Source: a bacterium (GTDB lineage Bacteria > Zhuqueibacterota > QNDG01 > JAGLOF01). Taken from it: 64,000 nucleotides of DNA. The notes under the pieces are model-generated. The model did no database searches, was not told the DNA's origin, and saw only the letters and a program-made list of their open reading frames with translations. Positions 46,723-54,044 of the stretch are shown piece after piece. Both the position numbers and the translations under genes were made by a program. The stretch's first letter is position 1. Every line of letters begins with the position of its first letter. The DNA is taken from NCBI GenBank assembly GCA_016934955.1, contig JAFGRY010000009.1, positions 149,496-213,495 of the forward strand. Direction: 5' to 3'.

Positions 46723-47433
46723 ATGTCCAGACAGTGTGCCGTTTTGCTTGTTTTTCTGATGGTGTCCGCGATGTACGGGCAGTCACGGACCACAGCGCCG
46801 TTACAGGGTCCGGTACGCCCTTCTCATCCGCAGAAAAGCGGGGAGACGTTCCCGGGCGCACTACGTGTCCCGAAGAAGAACCCTCCCTCTCCGGGGAAGG
46901 CGATGATGCTCTCTCTTCTGATTCCCGGCGCGGGCCAGTACTGCGCGGGCTCGTCGAACCGGGCGCTGGTCTTTCTCGGCAGCGAGGCGCTGGTCTGGTC
47001 GGCGTACTTTACATCGAGAATGGTGGGTGACTGGCGGCGTGATGACGCCGTTGCCTGGGCCATGTCCCACGCGGGCGTCGATCTGTCCGGAAAAGACCAC
47101 AATTACTTCATAGCAGTTGAAAATTACCCGACGATTACCGATTACAACAACGCGAAGCTGCAGCAGCGGGATGTGGACGCGCTCTATCCCGAGGATGAGG
47201 CCCATTCCTGGCAGTGGGACAGTGAATCGTCCCGAAAGACCTTCGAGAAACTGCGGGTGAGCAGCGATGCCTGGTTCGAGCGGTCGAAGTTTCTCATCGC
47301 GGGGGTCATTTTAAACCACATCATAAGCGGCATCGACGCGGTGCGAACCGCCCGCAGCCGGCAGCAGCTGGCCCTGGGGATCTCGGGGCTGCCTGAAGGC
47401 GGATTCGTTCTCTCGGCCCGCACGTGCTTCTGA
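46723..47433 (+). CDS. DUF5683-like membrane-associated protein (paralogue 2)
   Basis: A 236-aa protein. ATG 46723 is preferred because it starts a clean signal peptide ('CAVLLVFLMVSAMYGQS') with GGGA upstream; TTG 46693 and ATG 46714 also open the frame. It repeats the plan of its neighbour: 'MLSLLIPGAGQYCAGSSNRA', 'LVFLGSEALVWSAYFTSRM', soluble middle, then 'FLIAGVILNHIISGIDAVRTA'. The conserved 'PGAGQ' hairpin is the only family clue. No catalytic residues are evident. Probably cotranscribed with the first paralogue (43 bases apart). Confidence 0.68.
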   Translation: MSRQCAVLLVFLMVSAMYGQSRTTAPLQGPVRPSHPQKSGETFPGALRVPKKNPPSPGKAMMLSLLIPGAGQYCAGSSNRALVFLGSEALVWSAYFTSRMVGDWRRDDAVAWAMSHAGVDLSGKDHNYFIAVENYPTITDYNNAKLQQRDVDALYPEDEAHSWQWDSESSRKTFEKLRVSSDAWFERSKFLIAGVILNHIISGIDAVRTARSRQQLALGISGLPEGGFVLSARTCF

Positions 47434-47538
47434 TCATCCGATTTTTTTCATGGTCGTTTTTCAGGGAAACAGGATTGCTTTTTCCCGCCAAAATATGTAC
47501 TTTCCCCATATGTGTTTATGAAACAAGAGGAGTACTTC

Positions 47539-48450
47539 ATGCGAATTCGTATCTTTGCCGTCCTGGCCGCGGCCGCGATTATGCTGGCGGCGGGGTGCGG
47601 CCCCAGGCCGCTGCCGGTGAAAGAGATCCCCTACGGGATAATCACCGAACATACCGGAGAGCAGGAGATGACGCTGCCGGAGCTGATCTCGAGGATCAGG
47701 AAGGCAGACGCCGTTTTTATCGGCGAGATCCATGATGACAGTCTTACCCATGTTCTGGAATACCGGCTGCTGCAGTCCCTGCACCACTATAATCCGGAAA
47801 CGGCGGTGGCAATGGAGATGTTTGAACGGGACGTGCAGCCCTGGCTTTCGGGCTACCTGTCGGGTGAGGTAGAAGAAGCGGCGTTTCTCGAGAACTCCCG
47901 GCCCTGGGGCAACTATGCAGCCGCCTACAAACCGATTATTGAGTACGCAAAGGCCAACGGACTGCCGGTGCTTGCCGGGTTCGTGCCCCGCCGCTACGCC
48001 GCCATGGTGGCCAGGGACGGGGAAGAGGCGCTGGCCGCGCTTCCCGATTCCGAGAAGGTCTGGATCGCTTCCGAGCTGAAACCCCTGGATGATGCATATA
48101 AGGAGCGGTTCATGAAGCAGATGGGCCTGGGGGACAAGCCGGCCATGATGGCCCGGGTAAACCCTGAAAATCTCTACAAGGCGCAAAGCATCAAGGATGA
48201 CACCATGGCTGAAACCGTTGCGAACTTCATGCGGGAGCATCCGGGGAAAAAGATGGTCATTTATCAGGGGGATTTTCATTCAGCATTCGGACTCGGCTCT
48301 GTGAAAAAGCTGCGGCTGCTCATGCCAGGCATCACCACCGCGGTGATTTCGATCGTTCCCCTGGATGATTTCGCTTCCGTACATCCTCCCGATTACAAGG
48401 GCCAGGGTGATTACATGATATTTGTGCCGAGAGTGAAACAGGCGCGCTAG
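47539..48450 (+). CDS. ChaN-family (haem/iron-regulated) lipoprotein
   Basis: A 303-aa lipoprotein. ATG 47539 follows AGAGGAG by 6 bases and begins a lipoprotein signal with lipobox 'LAAGC'. The body matches ChaN/PF04187: 'ADAVFIGEIHDDSLTHVLEY', 'ETAVAMEMFERDVQPWLSGYL', 'EYAKANGLPVLAGFVPRRYAA', 'GKKMVIYQGDFHSAFGLGSV'. ChaN of Campylobacter binds haem dimers, and the EreA-like fold also includes hydrolases, so the true role here is uncertain. Next on the same strand, 9 bases downstream, is an RmlD-like reductase. Confidence 0.85.
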   Translation: MRIRIFAVLAAAAIMLAAGCGPRPLPVKEIPYGIITEHTGEQEMTLPELISRIRKADAVFIGEIHDDSLTHVLEYRLLQSLHHYNPETAVAMEMFERDVQPWLSGYLSGEVEEAAFLENSRPWGNYAAAYKPIIEYAKANGLPVLAGFVPRRYAAMVARDGEEALAALPDSEKVWIASELKPLDDAYKERFMKQMGLGDKPAMMARVNPENLYKAQSIKDDTMAETVANFMREHPGKKMVIYQGDFHSAFGLGSVKKLRLLMPGITTAVISIVPLDDFASVHPPDYKGQGDYMIFVPRVKQAR

Positions 48451-48459
48451 GATTCTTCG

Positions 48460-49326
48460 GTGCGGAAGCTCCTGATAACAGGCGGCAGCGGGTTCGTCGG
48501 GGCGCATATTGCCAAAGAGGCGGTATCGTCCTGGGATACCGCCGCCGCTTTTTATTCCCATCCTTTCACTGCAGCCGGCATATCGGCCTATAAAGCCGAT
48601 TTCGGGAAAGAGAGCGAGATCGAACATCTCATCGAGCTCACCCAGCCCGACGCGGTGATCCACGCGGCAGCGGAGAGCAATCTCGATGTCTGTGAGCGAT
48701 CACCCGGTCTCGCCCATCACCTCAATGCCGTTTCCGCGGAAATCCTCGCGGAGCTCTCTGTTCGCTACGGATTCAGACTGGTGTTCGTCTCGTCCGATAT
48801 GGTTTTCGACGGCGCACAGGGCGGGTACGGCGAGCAGGACGAGGCGAATCCCGTCAATGTCTACGGCAGATCCAAACTGACCGGAGAGCGCTTCATTCAG
48901 GCTGTCGCCCGCGACTATGTGATCGCCCGGGCGGCGCTTGTGTACGGGAAGCCGCTGCAGAGCCACTCCCGTTCGTTCTCATCGGAGGTGGTCAGGCGCG
49001 TGTCAGGCGGAGAGACGATGCCTCTTTTCACCGACCAGTTCCGGTCACCGGTGCATGTGGTCGATCTTGCCCGGGCGCTGATCGACCTGGCCGGCGGTCG
49101 TTTTCAGGGGGTGATTCACCTGGGAGGGGCTGAACGGACAGACCGCTACACCTTCGGCCTGCGCCTGGCCGCGGCTGAACATCTCGATCCCGCTCTCATG
49201 CGACCGGTGTCCATGTATACCGTGTCGTTCGATGCTCCCCGGCCGGTGGATGTGTCATTCAACACCGCTCTTTCAGCGCATGTGCTGGGCAGACAATTGC
49301 CTGGATACAGGGAAGTGCTGACATGA
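48460..49326 (+). CDS. RmlD-like NAD(P)-dependent sugar-nucleotide reductase (SDR)
   Basis: A 288-aa extended short-chain dehydrogenase with Rossmann motif 'ITGGSGFVGAHIA' (residues 6-18), 'PDAVIHAAAESNLDVCE', 'LVFVSSDMVFDGAQGGYGE' and the active-site YxxxK in 'NVYGRSKLTGERF'. This is closest to dTDP-4-dehydrorhamnose reductase/RmlD-like proteins. The start is GTG. The other dTDP-rhamnose genes are not here, so the substrate is not fixed. It lies 9 bases after the ChaN-like gene and is probably cotranscribed with it. Confidence 0.85.
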   Translation: MRKLLITGGSGFVGAHIAKEAVSSWDTAAAFYSHPFTAAGISAYKADFGKESEIEHLIELTQPDAVIHAAAESNLDVCERSPGLAHHLNAVSAEILAELSVRYGFRLVFVSSDMVFDGAQGGYGEQDEANPVNVYGRSKLTGERFIQAVARDYVIARAALVYGKPLQSHSRSFSSEVVRRVSGGETMPLFTDQFRSPVHVVDLARALIDLAGGRFQGVIHLGGAERTDRYTFGLRLAAAEHLDPALMRPVSMYTVSFDAPRPVDVSFNTALSAHVLGRQLPGYREVLT

Positions 49327-49358
49327 CACGTCACCGCGGTTGTTTTTCTGCTTGAATA

Positions 49359-49388
49359 TTGACCAGGCTTGTCGTACTTTCTTATATC
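49359..49388 (+). promoter_or_regulatory. Candidate promoter for the STAS/kinase gene
   Basis: TTGACC (49359-49364), then 17-18 bp, then TTATAT/TATATC (49382-49388). It is in the 236-bp gap before the STAS-kinase gene and is the best -35/-10 match there. Confidence 0.4.
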
Positions 49389-49562
49389 TGAGACTGGAGA
49401 CCGGACCCGACCCTTCCACCCCGGAGCGCTCCAGCGGAAGATACGAAGACCCCTAAAAAAATACTGAGGATTGACTTTATATTCTTTCGTGTCTTTCGGG
49501 CTTTTCGCTGGAGATTAGCGGGGCCGGGGGGGGCGGCCGGAAACAGTGGAGGCAGCACTGCC

Positions 49563-50357
49563 TTGAGTTCGATAAAACAATTTAAAATTGACGCCAGGAC
49601 GGTGAAGCTCTCCCTGACGGCGGATGATCCCAATACGGAGATCGACGCGCTGCAGGATGAGCTGACGCGGCAGATGAAAAGCGGCAAGTCGCTGATAATT
49701 GTCGATCTCGCCCGGGCCGATTTTCCCAGCGGCAGTTTTGTAGCGATGCTCGTGGGCATGACCTTCAACGCCCGCAGGAGGGGCGTCGATATTCAGCTGA
49801 TCAATGTGAGTGATACCGCCCGCAGCCATTTCGCCATGTTTTCACCGCTTGCCTATCTGTCAATCGGCATGGATGTGATGGCAACCGCACCGGCCGGCAT
49901 CAAAGACAATGTCAAGGATTTCTCTGAAGGTGTCATGGCCCGCGTGGAGCTCGAAGCGGTGGTTGATGAACTGGGCACCGCCACCGAATTCGTGGTGGCG
50001 CGTGCTGAAAAGGCCGGATTCGAGAAAATCGAACTGAGCAAGTTCAAGATCGCGGTCTATGAAGCCTGCATGAACATCATCGAGCACGGATACAATTTCG
50101 ATCCCGGGCATGCAATGACCATCGAGCTCTTCTGGGACAAAGACCGGTTCGAGGTGACGCTCAAGGATCAGGGCAAGTCATTCGATATCTACAACCGCCG
50201 GGATTACAATGTGGATGAAGCGTTTCAGGAAGGCCGGGACGGCGGGTTCGGGCTCTTCATCATCGAACGTTCCGTGGATGAGATCCACTACAGCAGCGAT
50301 CCGGTATCGGGCAATTCGCTGACGCTGGTGAAGTATATCACCGGCAAGGGGAAGTGA
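49563..50357 (+). CDS. STAS-domain / RsbW-like ATPase fusion (anti-sigma-type regulator)
   Basis: A 264-aa protein starting with TTG (GGAGG at 49548-49552). Residues about 1-100 form a STAS fold like anti-sigma factor antagonists ('SLIIVDLARADFPSGSFVAMLV', 'RRGVDIQLINVS' region). The phosphorylatable Ser is probably in 'FPSGSFVAM'. Residues about 120-260 form a GHKL ATPase of the RsbW/SpoIIAB type ('KIAVYEACMNIIEHGYN', 'VTLKDQGKSFDI', 'GGFGLFIIERSVDEI'). Antagonist and kinase are usually separate proteins; here they are one chain, so the regulator may switch itself. No sigma factor or phosphatase is adjacent. Function is by domains. Confidence 0.83.
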   Translation: MSSIKQFKIDARTVKLSLTADDPNTEIDALQDELTRQMKSGKSLIIVDLARADFPSGSFVAMLVGMTFNARRRGVDIQLINVSDTARSHFAMFSPLAYLSIGMDVMATAPAGIKDNVKDFSEGVMARVELEAVVDELGTATEFVVARAEKAGFEKIELSKFKIAVYEACMNIIEHGYNFDPGHAMTIELFWDKDRFEVTLKDQGKSFDIYNRRDYNVDEAFQEGRDGGFGLFIIERSVDEIHYSSDPVSGNSLTLVKYITGKGK

Positions 50358-50452
50358 GCCCCGCGGTCGAACCATACCGCAACACGTGAAAAATGCCGGC
50401 CCTTCAGGAAGAGCCGCCGCCCTGAACGACAATTACATGACAGGATGTCACG

Positions 50453-51100
50453 ATGTCAGGATACAAACATCTCCACCGAAATGGATCAATCCGTCTTCAG
50501 CGTTGGGATTATGGACGCCCCGCCGCGTATTTTGTTACCATATGTACAAAAAACAGGGAACGGTTTCTCGGCCGCGTGGTCGACGGTGCCATGCGGTTAT
50601 CGTCTGCCGGCATTATTGCGGATGTGTTATGGTGTGAAATCAAACACCACGCGCGAAATGTCATATTGGGACCGTTCGTTGTAATGCCGGATCATGTCCA
50701 CGGGATTATTATATTGAACGGTGATGACGGGATCAAATGCGGTCCCGATAATCCGAACCATCCGGACGTTCCCGTCGGCCCCGTCGGTTCCGTCCGTCCC
50801 ATCGGTCCCGTCGGTCCCGTAGGCCCAAGGCATGCCTTGGGCCTACGGGGGGAAACGACGAACCCATCCCCCAACCCGTCGATTGGGAAAAACCGTTTTC
50901 AAAATCAGGGGGAAAATACGTTGTCGTCGATTATCGGTTCATACAAATCCGCGGTAACACGGCACGCCCGCCGGTTGGGATTCCGGTTCGCCTGGCAGCC
51001 CCGGTTTTATGATCATATTATTCGTAATGACCGGGCATACGCGCGGATCTGCACCTATATTGTCAATAATCCGAAAAAATGGGAACAGAACAAGATATAA
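50453..51100 (+). CDS. REP-associated tyrosine transposase (RAYT, Y1/IS200-like), with in-frame PVG-repeat insert
   Basis: A 215-aa Y1-transposase-like HUH protein of the TnpA-REP group. Typical are 'YFVTICTKNRERFLG', the HUH metal motif in 'VMPDHVHGIIIL', 'LSSIIGSYKSAVTRHARR' and 'FYDHIIRNDRAYARICTYI', plus 'YIVNNPKKW'. An AGGA site precedes the ATG. Between the HUH part and the C-terminal helix is an insert (about residues 107-130) encoded by six 9-bp repeats (Pro-Val-Gly-like) followed by a 34-bp perfect palindrome. RAYTs are single-copy, domesticated relatives of IS200/IS605 that act on REP palindromes. The reading frame is intact. It is just outside the island that begins at the truncated tRNA. 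Confidence 0.88.
   Translation: MSGYKHLHRNGSIRLQRWDYGRPAAYFVTICTKNRERFLGRVVDGAMRLSSAGIIADVLWCEIKHHARNVILGPFVVMPDHVHGIIILNGDDGIKCGPDNPNHPDVPVGPVGSVRPIGPVGPVGPRHALGLRGETTNPSPNPSIGKNRFQNQGENTLSSIIGSYKSAVTRHARRLGFRFAWQPRFYDHIIRNDRAYARICTYIVNNPKKWEQNKI
50771..50824. repeat. Six tandem 9-bp repeats inside the RAYT gene
   Basis: Six degenerate copies of CCCGTCGGT (50771-50824) encode a run of Pro-Val/Ile-Gly triplets. All are multiples of three, so the frame is kept. Confidence 0.85.
50816..50849. repeat. 34-bp perfect palindrome inside the RAYT gene
   Basis: The sequence from 50816 to 50849 is identical to its reverse complement, centred on GCATGC at 50830-50835 (axis between 50832 and 50833). 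The left arm reads CCCGTAGGCCCAAGGCA. It directly follows the tandem repeats and would form a long hairpin in single-stranded DNA or mRNA. Confidence 0.93.
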
Positions 51101-51185
51101 ACAGAATAATGCTTCGAAGAATGCTAAATAAAATTCCTCTTGATTTTCCCCGAGAAAATCCGTAAAATAACATCCGCATTATTCA

Positions 51186-51225
51186 GGGCGATTAGCTCAG
51201 TTGGTTAGAGCGCTGGTCTCACATA
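51186..51225 (+). tRNA. Truncated tRNA-Val(CAC): 5' half only
   Basis: The sequence folds as a tRNA 5' half: acceptor strand GGGCGAT (51186-51192), TA, D stem GCTC/GAGC (51195-51198 and 51208-51211), then anticodon stem CTGGT (51213-51217) and loop CTCACAT (51218-51224) with anticodon CAC for valine. The 3' anticodon strand should read ACCAG, but AACGC follows. No T-arm (GGTTCGAATCC-like) is found downstream. The break is in the anticodon arm, a classic integrase crossover point, and marks the start of AT-richer DNA. A CGCCC at 51227-51231 could be a remnant of the 3' acceptor strand. Confidence 0.75.
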
Positions 51226-51370
51226 ACGCCCTAGTAATCTTCCCTTCCCTGCGTAAATAGTTGTATTGTAGTCAGTTGGTAAAAATTACCATTTAGGTTT
51301 ATTTGTACTGATTTGGGCCTATTTGGGCTGATTGTTGGCCCACATATGGCCCATTTTTTTGGCATTGAAT

Positions 51371-51919
51371 ATGGCTCGCAATATTGAAATCAAAGCACAC
51401 ATATCACAAGTGACTGACCTGATGAAACGGGTGGCAGAGTTAGCAGACAGCGGGCCTGAAGAACTTTTACAGGTAGACACGTTTTTTAACTGCCCAGTGG
51501 GAAGGTTGAAGCTGCGGACGGGGGGTGGTGGCGAGGGAGAATTAATTTTTTATCAGAGGGCCAACCAGGCAGGCCCTAAAGAGAGTGTCTATGAAAGGAT
51601 ACCCATATCAAATCCCGACAATCTGCGCAGGACATTATCCCTTGCATATGGTGAACGAGGGTGTGTGCGAAAACGGCGAATTTTGTTTTTAATCGGAAGA
51701 ACGAGGGTACATCTGGATACAGTGGATCAGCTGGGGAATTTTTTAGAGCTGGAAACAGTGCTGGCAGAGGGTGAAACTGCGGCTAAGGGGATGGCCGAGG
51801 CAGGTAAACTCATGAAAGAACTGGGCATTTGCGACGATCAGCTGATCGAGGGAGCCTATTTCGATCTGCTGGAAAATAAGCTTCACCATCAACCCCCCGA
51901 CGAGAATGGGAGGATTTGA
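51371..51919 (+). CDS. CYTH-domain protein (CyaB/triphosphatase-like)
   Basis: A 182-aa CYTH protein starting at ATG 51371 with the family N-terminus 'MARNIEIKAHI'. Further family signatures are 'VDTFFNCPVGRLKLR', 'GELIFYQRANQAGPKESVYE', 'RTRVHLDTVDQLGNFLELETVL' and 'LIEGAYFDLL'. CYTH enzymes bind triphosphates in a beta tunnel; members include class IV adenylate cyclase and thiamine or inorganic triphosphatases. Which activity applies cannot be told by eye. No clear ribosome site precedes this ATG. It is the first gene after the truncated tRNA and ends 4 bases before the AAA gene start, so the two are likely cotranscribed. Confidence 0.85.
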   Translation: MARNIEIKAHISQVTDLMKRVAELADSGPEELLQVDTFFNCPVGRLKLRTGGGGEGELIFYQRANQAGPKESVYERIPISNPDNLRRTLSLAYGERGCVRKRRILFLIGRTRVHLDTVDQLGNFLELETVLAEGETAAKGMAEAGKLMKELGICDDQLIEGAYFDLLENKLHHQPPDENGRI

Positions 51920-51923
51920 TGTT

Positions 51924-52694
51924 ATGAAAAGTTCACTTATAGGCAACTGCAGCCAATGTAAAACTGCCCGGGAGCGTGTTGTCAGCTATGCACAGCGGGA
52001 CGAACCGGTATTGATCGTGGGTGAAGCGGGTACAGGAAGAGAAGATACCGCCAGAGAAATACATGAACTCAGCAATAGAAAAGACGGACCGTTCGTTACT
52101 TTGTCATGCCCCTGCATCCCTGAATCGCTCGCACGTTATGAATTATTTGGATATCCTGAAGAAACGAGGTCTCAGAAACATGTGAGGAACATCGGGCTGC
52201 TGGCCGAAGCGGATAGCGGTACCGTCTATCTGGATGAAATCGAATCGCTCGGAGCGAGGGTTCAGTCCGGGCTCCTGCGGTGTATCAAGGAGCATATAAT
52301 TCAGGATGGTGACGGGAAGTCCGCTTCAATCGACGTGAGAATCATCGCAGGTACTACTGATGATTTGGCGGAACTGACTTCCCGTGGCAAGTTCAATGAG
52401 GATCTGTTCCTTTGCTTCAGCACATATGTCATCAGCCTGCCTGCTCTTCGGGAGCATCCGGAGGATATTACTTTATTGTGGGATTGTCTTTCACAAATGC
52501 TTCCGAAACCGAAAAGGCTTTCTGAGAAGGCACTTCAGGTGCTGACGGCGTATCACTGGCCGGGGAATGTTAAGGAGTTCTCTCATTTTATTGAACGGAT
52601 GCTCGACGCAAAAACCAGTCATCCTGATCTTGTCGATGAAAATGATGTGACCGATTCGTTTGAGAAGCGAGGGATTACGATCCAAAGACCCTGA
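51924..52694 (+). CDS. Degenerate sigma-54-activator-type AAA+ protein, no receiver or HTH
   Basis: A 256-aa protein consisting only of a sigma-54-interaction-like AAA+ domain. The start is ATG 51924, with GGGAGGA 9 bases upstream. The P-loop reads 'GEAGTGRED' (Arg39 replaces the catalytic Lys of GxxGxGKE). The segment after 'YELFGYPEE', where GAFTGA should bind sigma-54, is replaced and shortened. Walker B 'GTVYLDEIESL' and 'YHWPGNVKEFSHFIERML' are kept. There is no receiver, GAF, CARF or Fis-type helix-turn-helix. It therefore probably does not activate sigma-54 promoters in the usual way; nucleotide binding without efficient hydrolysis is possible. It lies between the CYTH gene and the CRISPR operon. 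Confidence 0.82.
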   Translation: MKSSLIGNCSQCKTARERVVSYAQRDEPVLIVGEAGTGREDTAREIHELSNRKDGPFVTLSCPCIPESLARYELFGYPEETRSQKHVRNIGLLAEADSGTVYLDEIESLGARVQSGLLRCIKEHIIQDGDGKSASIDVRIIAGTTDDLAELTSRGKFNEDLFLCFSTYVISLPALREHPEDITLLWDCLSQMLPKPKRLSEKALQVLTAYHWPGNVKEFSHFIERMLDAKTSHPDLVDENDVTDSFEKRGITIQRP

Positions 52695-53067
52695 TCAGAA
52701 AATACTACTGTTGATGTGAATCGCAATTTAGAATTATTTTGTAATTTCTGGTCTGCTTAACAGATTTCTCTTGCAATTAAATTATGAAGTGACTATTATC
52801 AGCTATACGAAACAATAATTTCACTCTCTTACTGTCCTGTTTATTGACAACCGGGATTCAGCACATTTACCAGGATTCGGATTTTGTCCTGTCGGCACAA
52901 GGGAATTGTTGCTATGCTGCCCAATATTCTATTCAGTAGTCGTATCGATTAAACAGCCGATTCATGACGGTCGCACCGGAATGTGTCGGCCTTTTTTTAT
53001 TCTCAGCGTCATTGCTTTTCAACACAATTCAGTTTTGGCTTGATAAAACATTACCCCTGGAGGCGAT
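52695..53067. other. AT-rich gap before the CRISPR-cas operon
   Basis: About 370 bp with no gene, no repeat array and no convincing promoter; a TTGACA at 52844-52849 lacks a matching -10. It contains a terminator-like hairpin at 52969-52998. The cas6 ribosome site CTGGAGG is at the right-hand end (53057-53063). Confidence 0.6.
52969..52998 (+). terminator. Possible intrinsic terminator or attenuator 70 bp before cas6
   Basis: GGTCGCAC (52969-52976) pairs with GTGTCGGCC (52983-52991) with one bulged T and one G-T pair, followed by seven T residues (52992-52998). It would stop read-through from the AAA gene or, if the cas promoter is upstream, attenuate the cas operon. Confidence 0.5.
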
Positions 53068-54009
53068 ATGGATTATCAATTGCCTGAGATTCCCTATGTC
53101 AAGCTTCAGTTTCATCTCACAGCATCTGATAATGCGATGCTGCCGGCCTGTAAAGGTTCCATGCTGCGCGGTGTTCTGGGTCACGCGCTTAAATTGACTG
53201 TATGCTCCATGGGCAGCGGTCAGATGTGTGAATGCTGTGTGCTGAAACGGCAGTGTGTGTATACTCATTTTTTTGAAACTTACATTGAAAAAGAACCGCC
53301 GCCTCTGTTCAAGGGCCTGAAAGCAACACCCAGACCCTTTATTATTTCTTCAGATTTGCGTCAGACAAGGTATGAGAAGGGCGATTCTTTCAGATTTGAG
53401 ATGACCGTAATCGGCAATGCGGTGGAAAAGATACCATTCGTAGTCATCGCGTTTGAACGTGCGGCTGCGTTGGGATTTACGAAGCGAAAGCATCCTTTTA
53501 CTGTCAACAGGGTGGATGTGCTCAATGGCTCATGGCAGCCGTTTTTCGAGAACAGAGAATTTCAGGAAACACTTGTTGTTCAGAAAACCGGTACAGACAG
53601 AGCCGCTCCCAGCCATCTTACGCTACGGTTCTTGTCACCGACAAAACTGATAATCAATGGAAAACCAGTGAGCGAATTTACATTTCGGCAGCTTGTGTTT
53701 AAAATGCTCCGCCGGACTCTCGAAATGGCGCATTTCCATGTTCATGATGCTGACTCGGATTATCATTTCAAGCACTATCTGGATGAGGCGAATGCCGTAC
53801 AGCTAACACCAGGCAAAATATACTGGAAAGACTGGCAGCGTAAAAGCAACCGGCAGGACAGGCGGATCAGCATGGGCGGGTTTATGGGTGATGTAACTCT
53901 CGAAGGCGATCTAGAACCGTTTTATCCGATTTTGAAAGCCGCCGAAGTGCTGCATGTGGGAAAAGGAACGGTGTTCGGGAATGGGAAGGTGAAAATTGAT
54001 GTACCTTAG
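53068..54009 (+). CDS. cas6: Cas6-family CRISPR RNA-processing endoribonuclease
   Basis: Cuts the CRISPR precursor transcript within repeats to supply guides. The 313-aa sequence begins with a RAMP-like strand ('PYVKLQFHLTASDNAMLPA') and 'GSMLRGVLGHALKL'. A cysteine cluster 'CECCVLKRQC' near residue 55 and the PF10040-type C-terminal half ('LTLRFLSPTKLIINGKPV', 'FKMLRRTLEMAHFH', 'GDLEPFYPILKAAEVLHVGKGTVFGNGKV' in parts) follow. The glycine-rich loop near the end is the Cas6 hallmark. GGAGG precedes the ATG. It is the first gene of the type III-A operon. A catalytic His (for example in 'AHFHVHD') is a candidate only. Confidence 0.88.
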   Translation: MDYQLPEIPYVKLQFHLTASDNAMLPACKGSMLRGVLGHALKLTVCSMGSGQMCECCVLKRQCVYTHFFETYIEKEPPPLFKGLKATPRPFIISSDLRQTRYEKGDSFRFEMTVIGNAVEKIPFVVIAFERAAALGFTKRKHPFTVNRVDVLNGSWQPFFENREFQETLVVQKTGTDRAAPSHLTLRFLSPTKLIINGKPVSEFTFRQLVFKMLRRTLEMAHFHVHDADSDYHFKHYLDEANAVQLTPGKIYWKDWQRKSNRQDRRISMGGFMGDVTLEGDLEPFYPILKAAEVLHVGKGTVFGNGKVKIDVP

Positions 54010-54044
54010 TGTCATGGTTAAGCGAATGTATCGGGAGAATTATT

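Noticed and set aside
50816..50849. 34-bp palindrome as a transcription terminator
   Set aside because: It lies inside an intact reading frame and is not followed by T residues.
51225..51370. Group I intron inside the tRNA-Val
   Set aside because: No T-arm or 3' exon appears downstream; protein-coding genes follow directly, so truncation by integration fits better.
52844..52872. TTGACA before the cas operon
   Set aside because: The sequence 17 bp downstream (TTACCA) is a poor -10 box.
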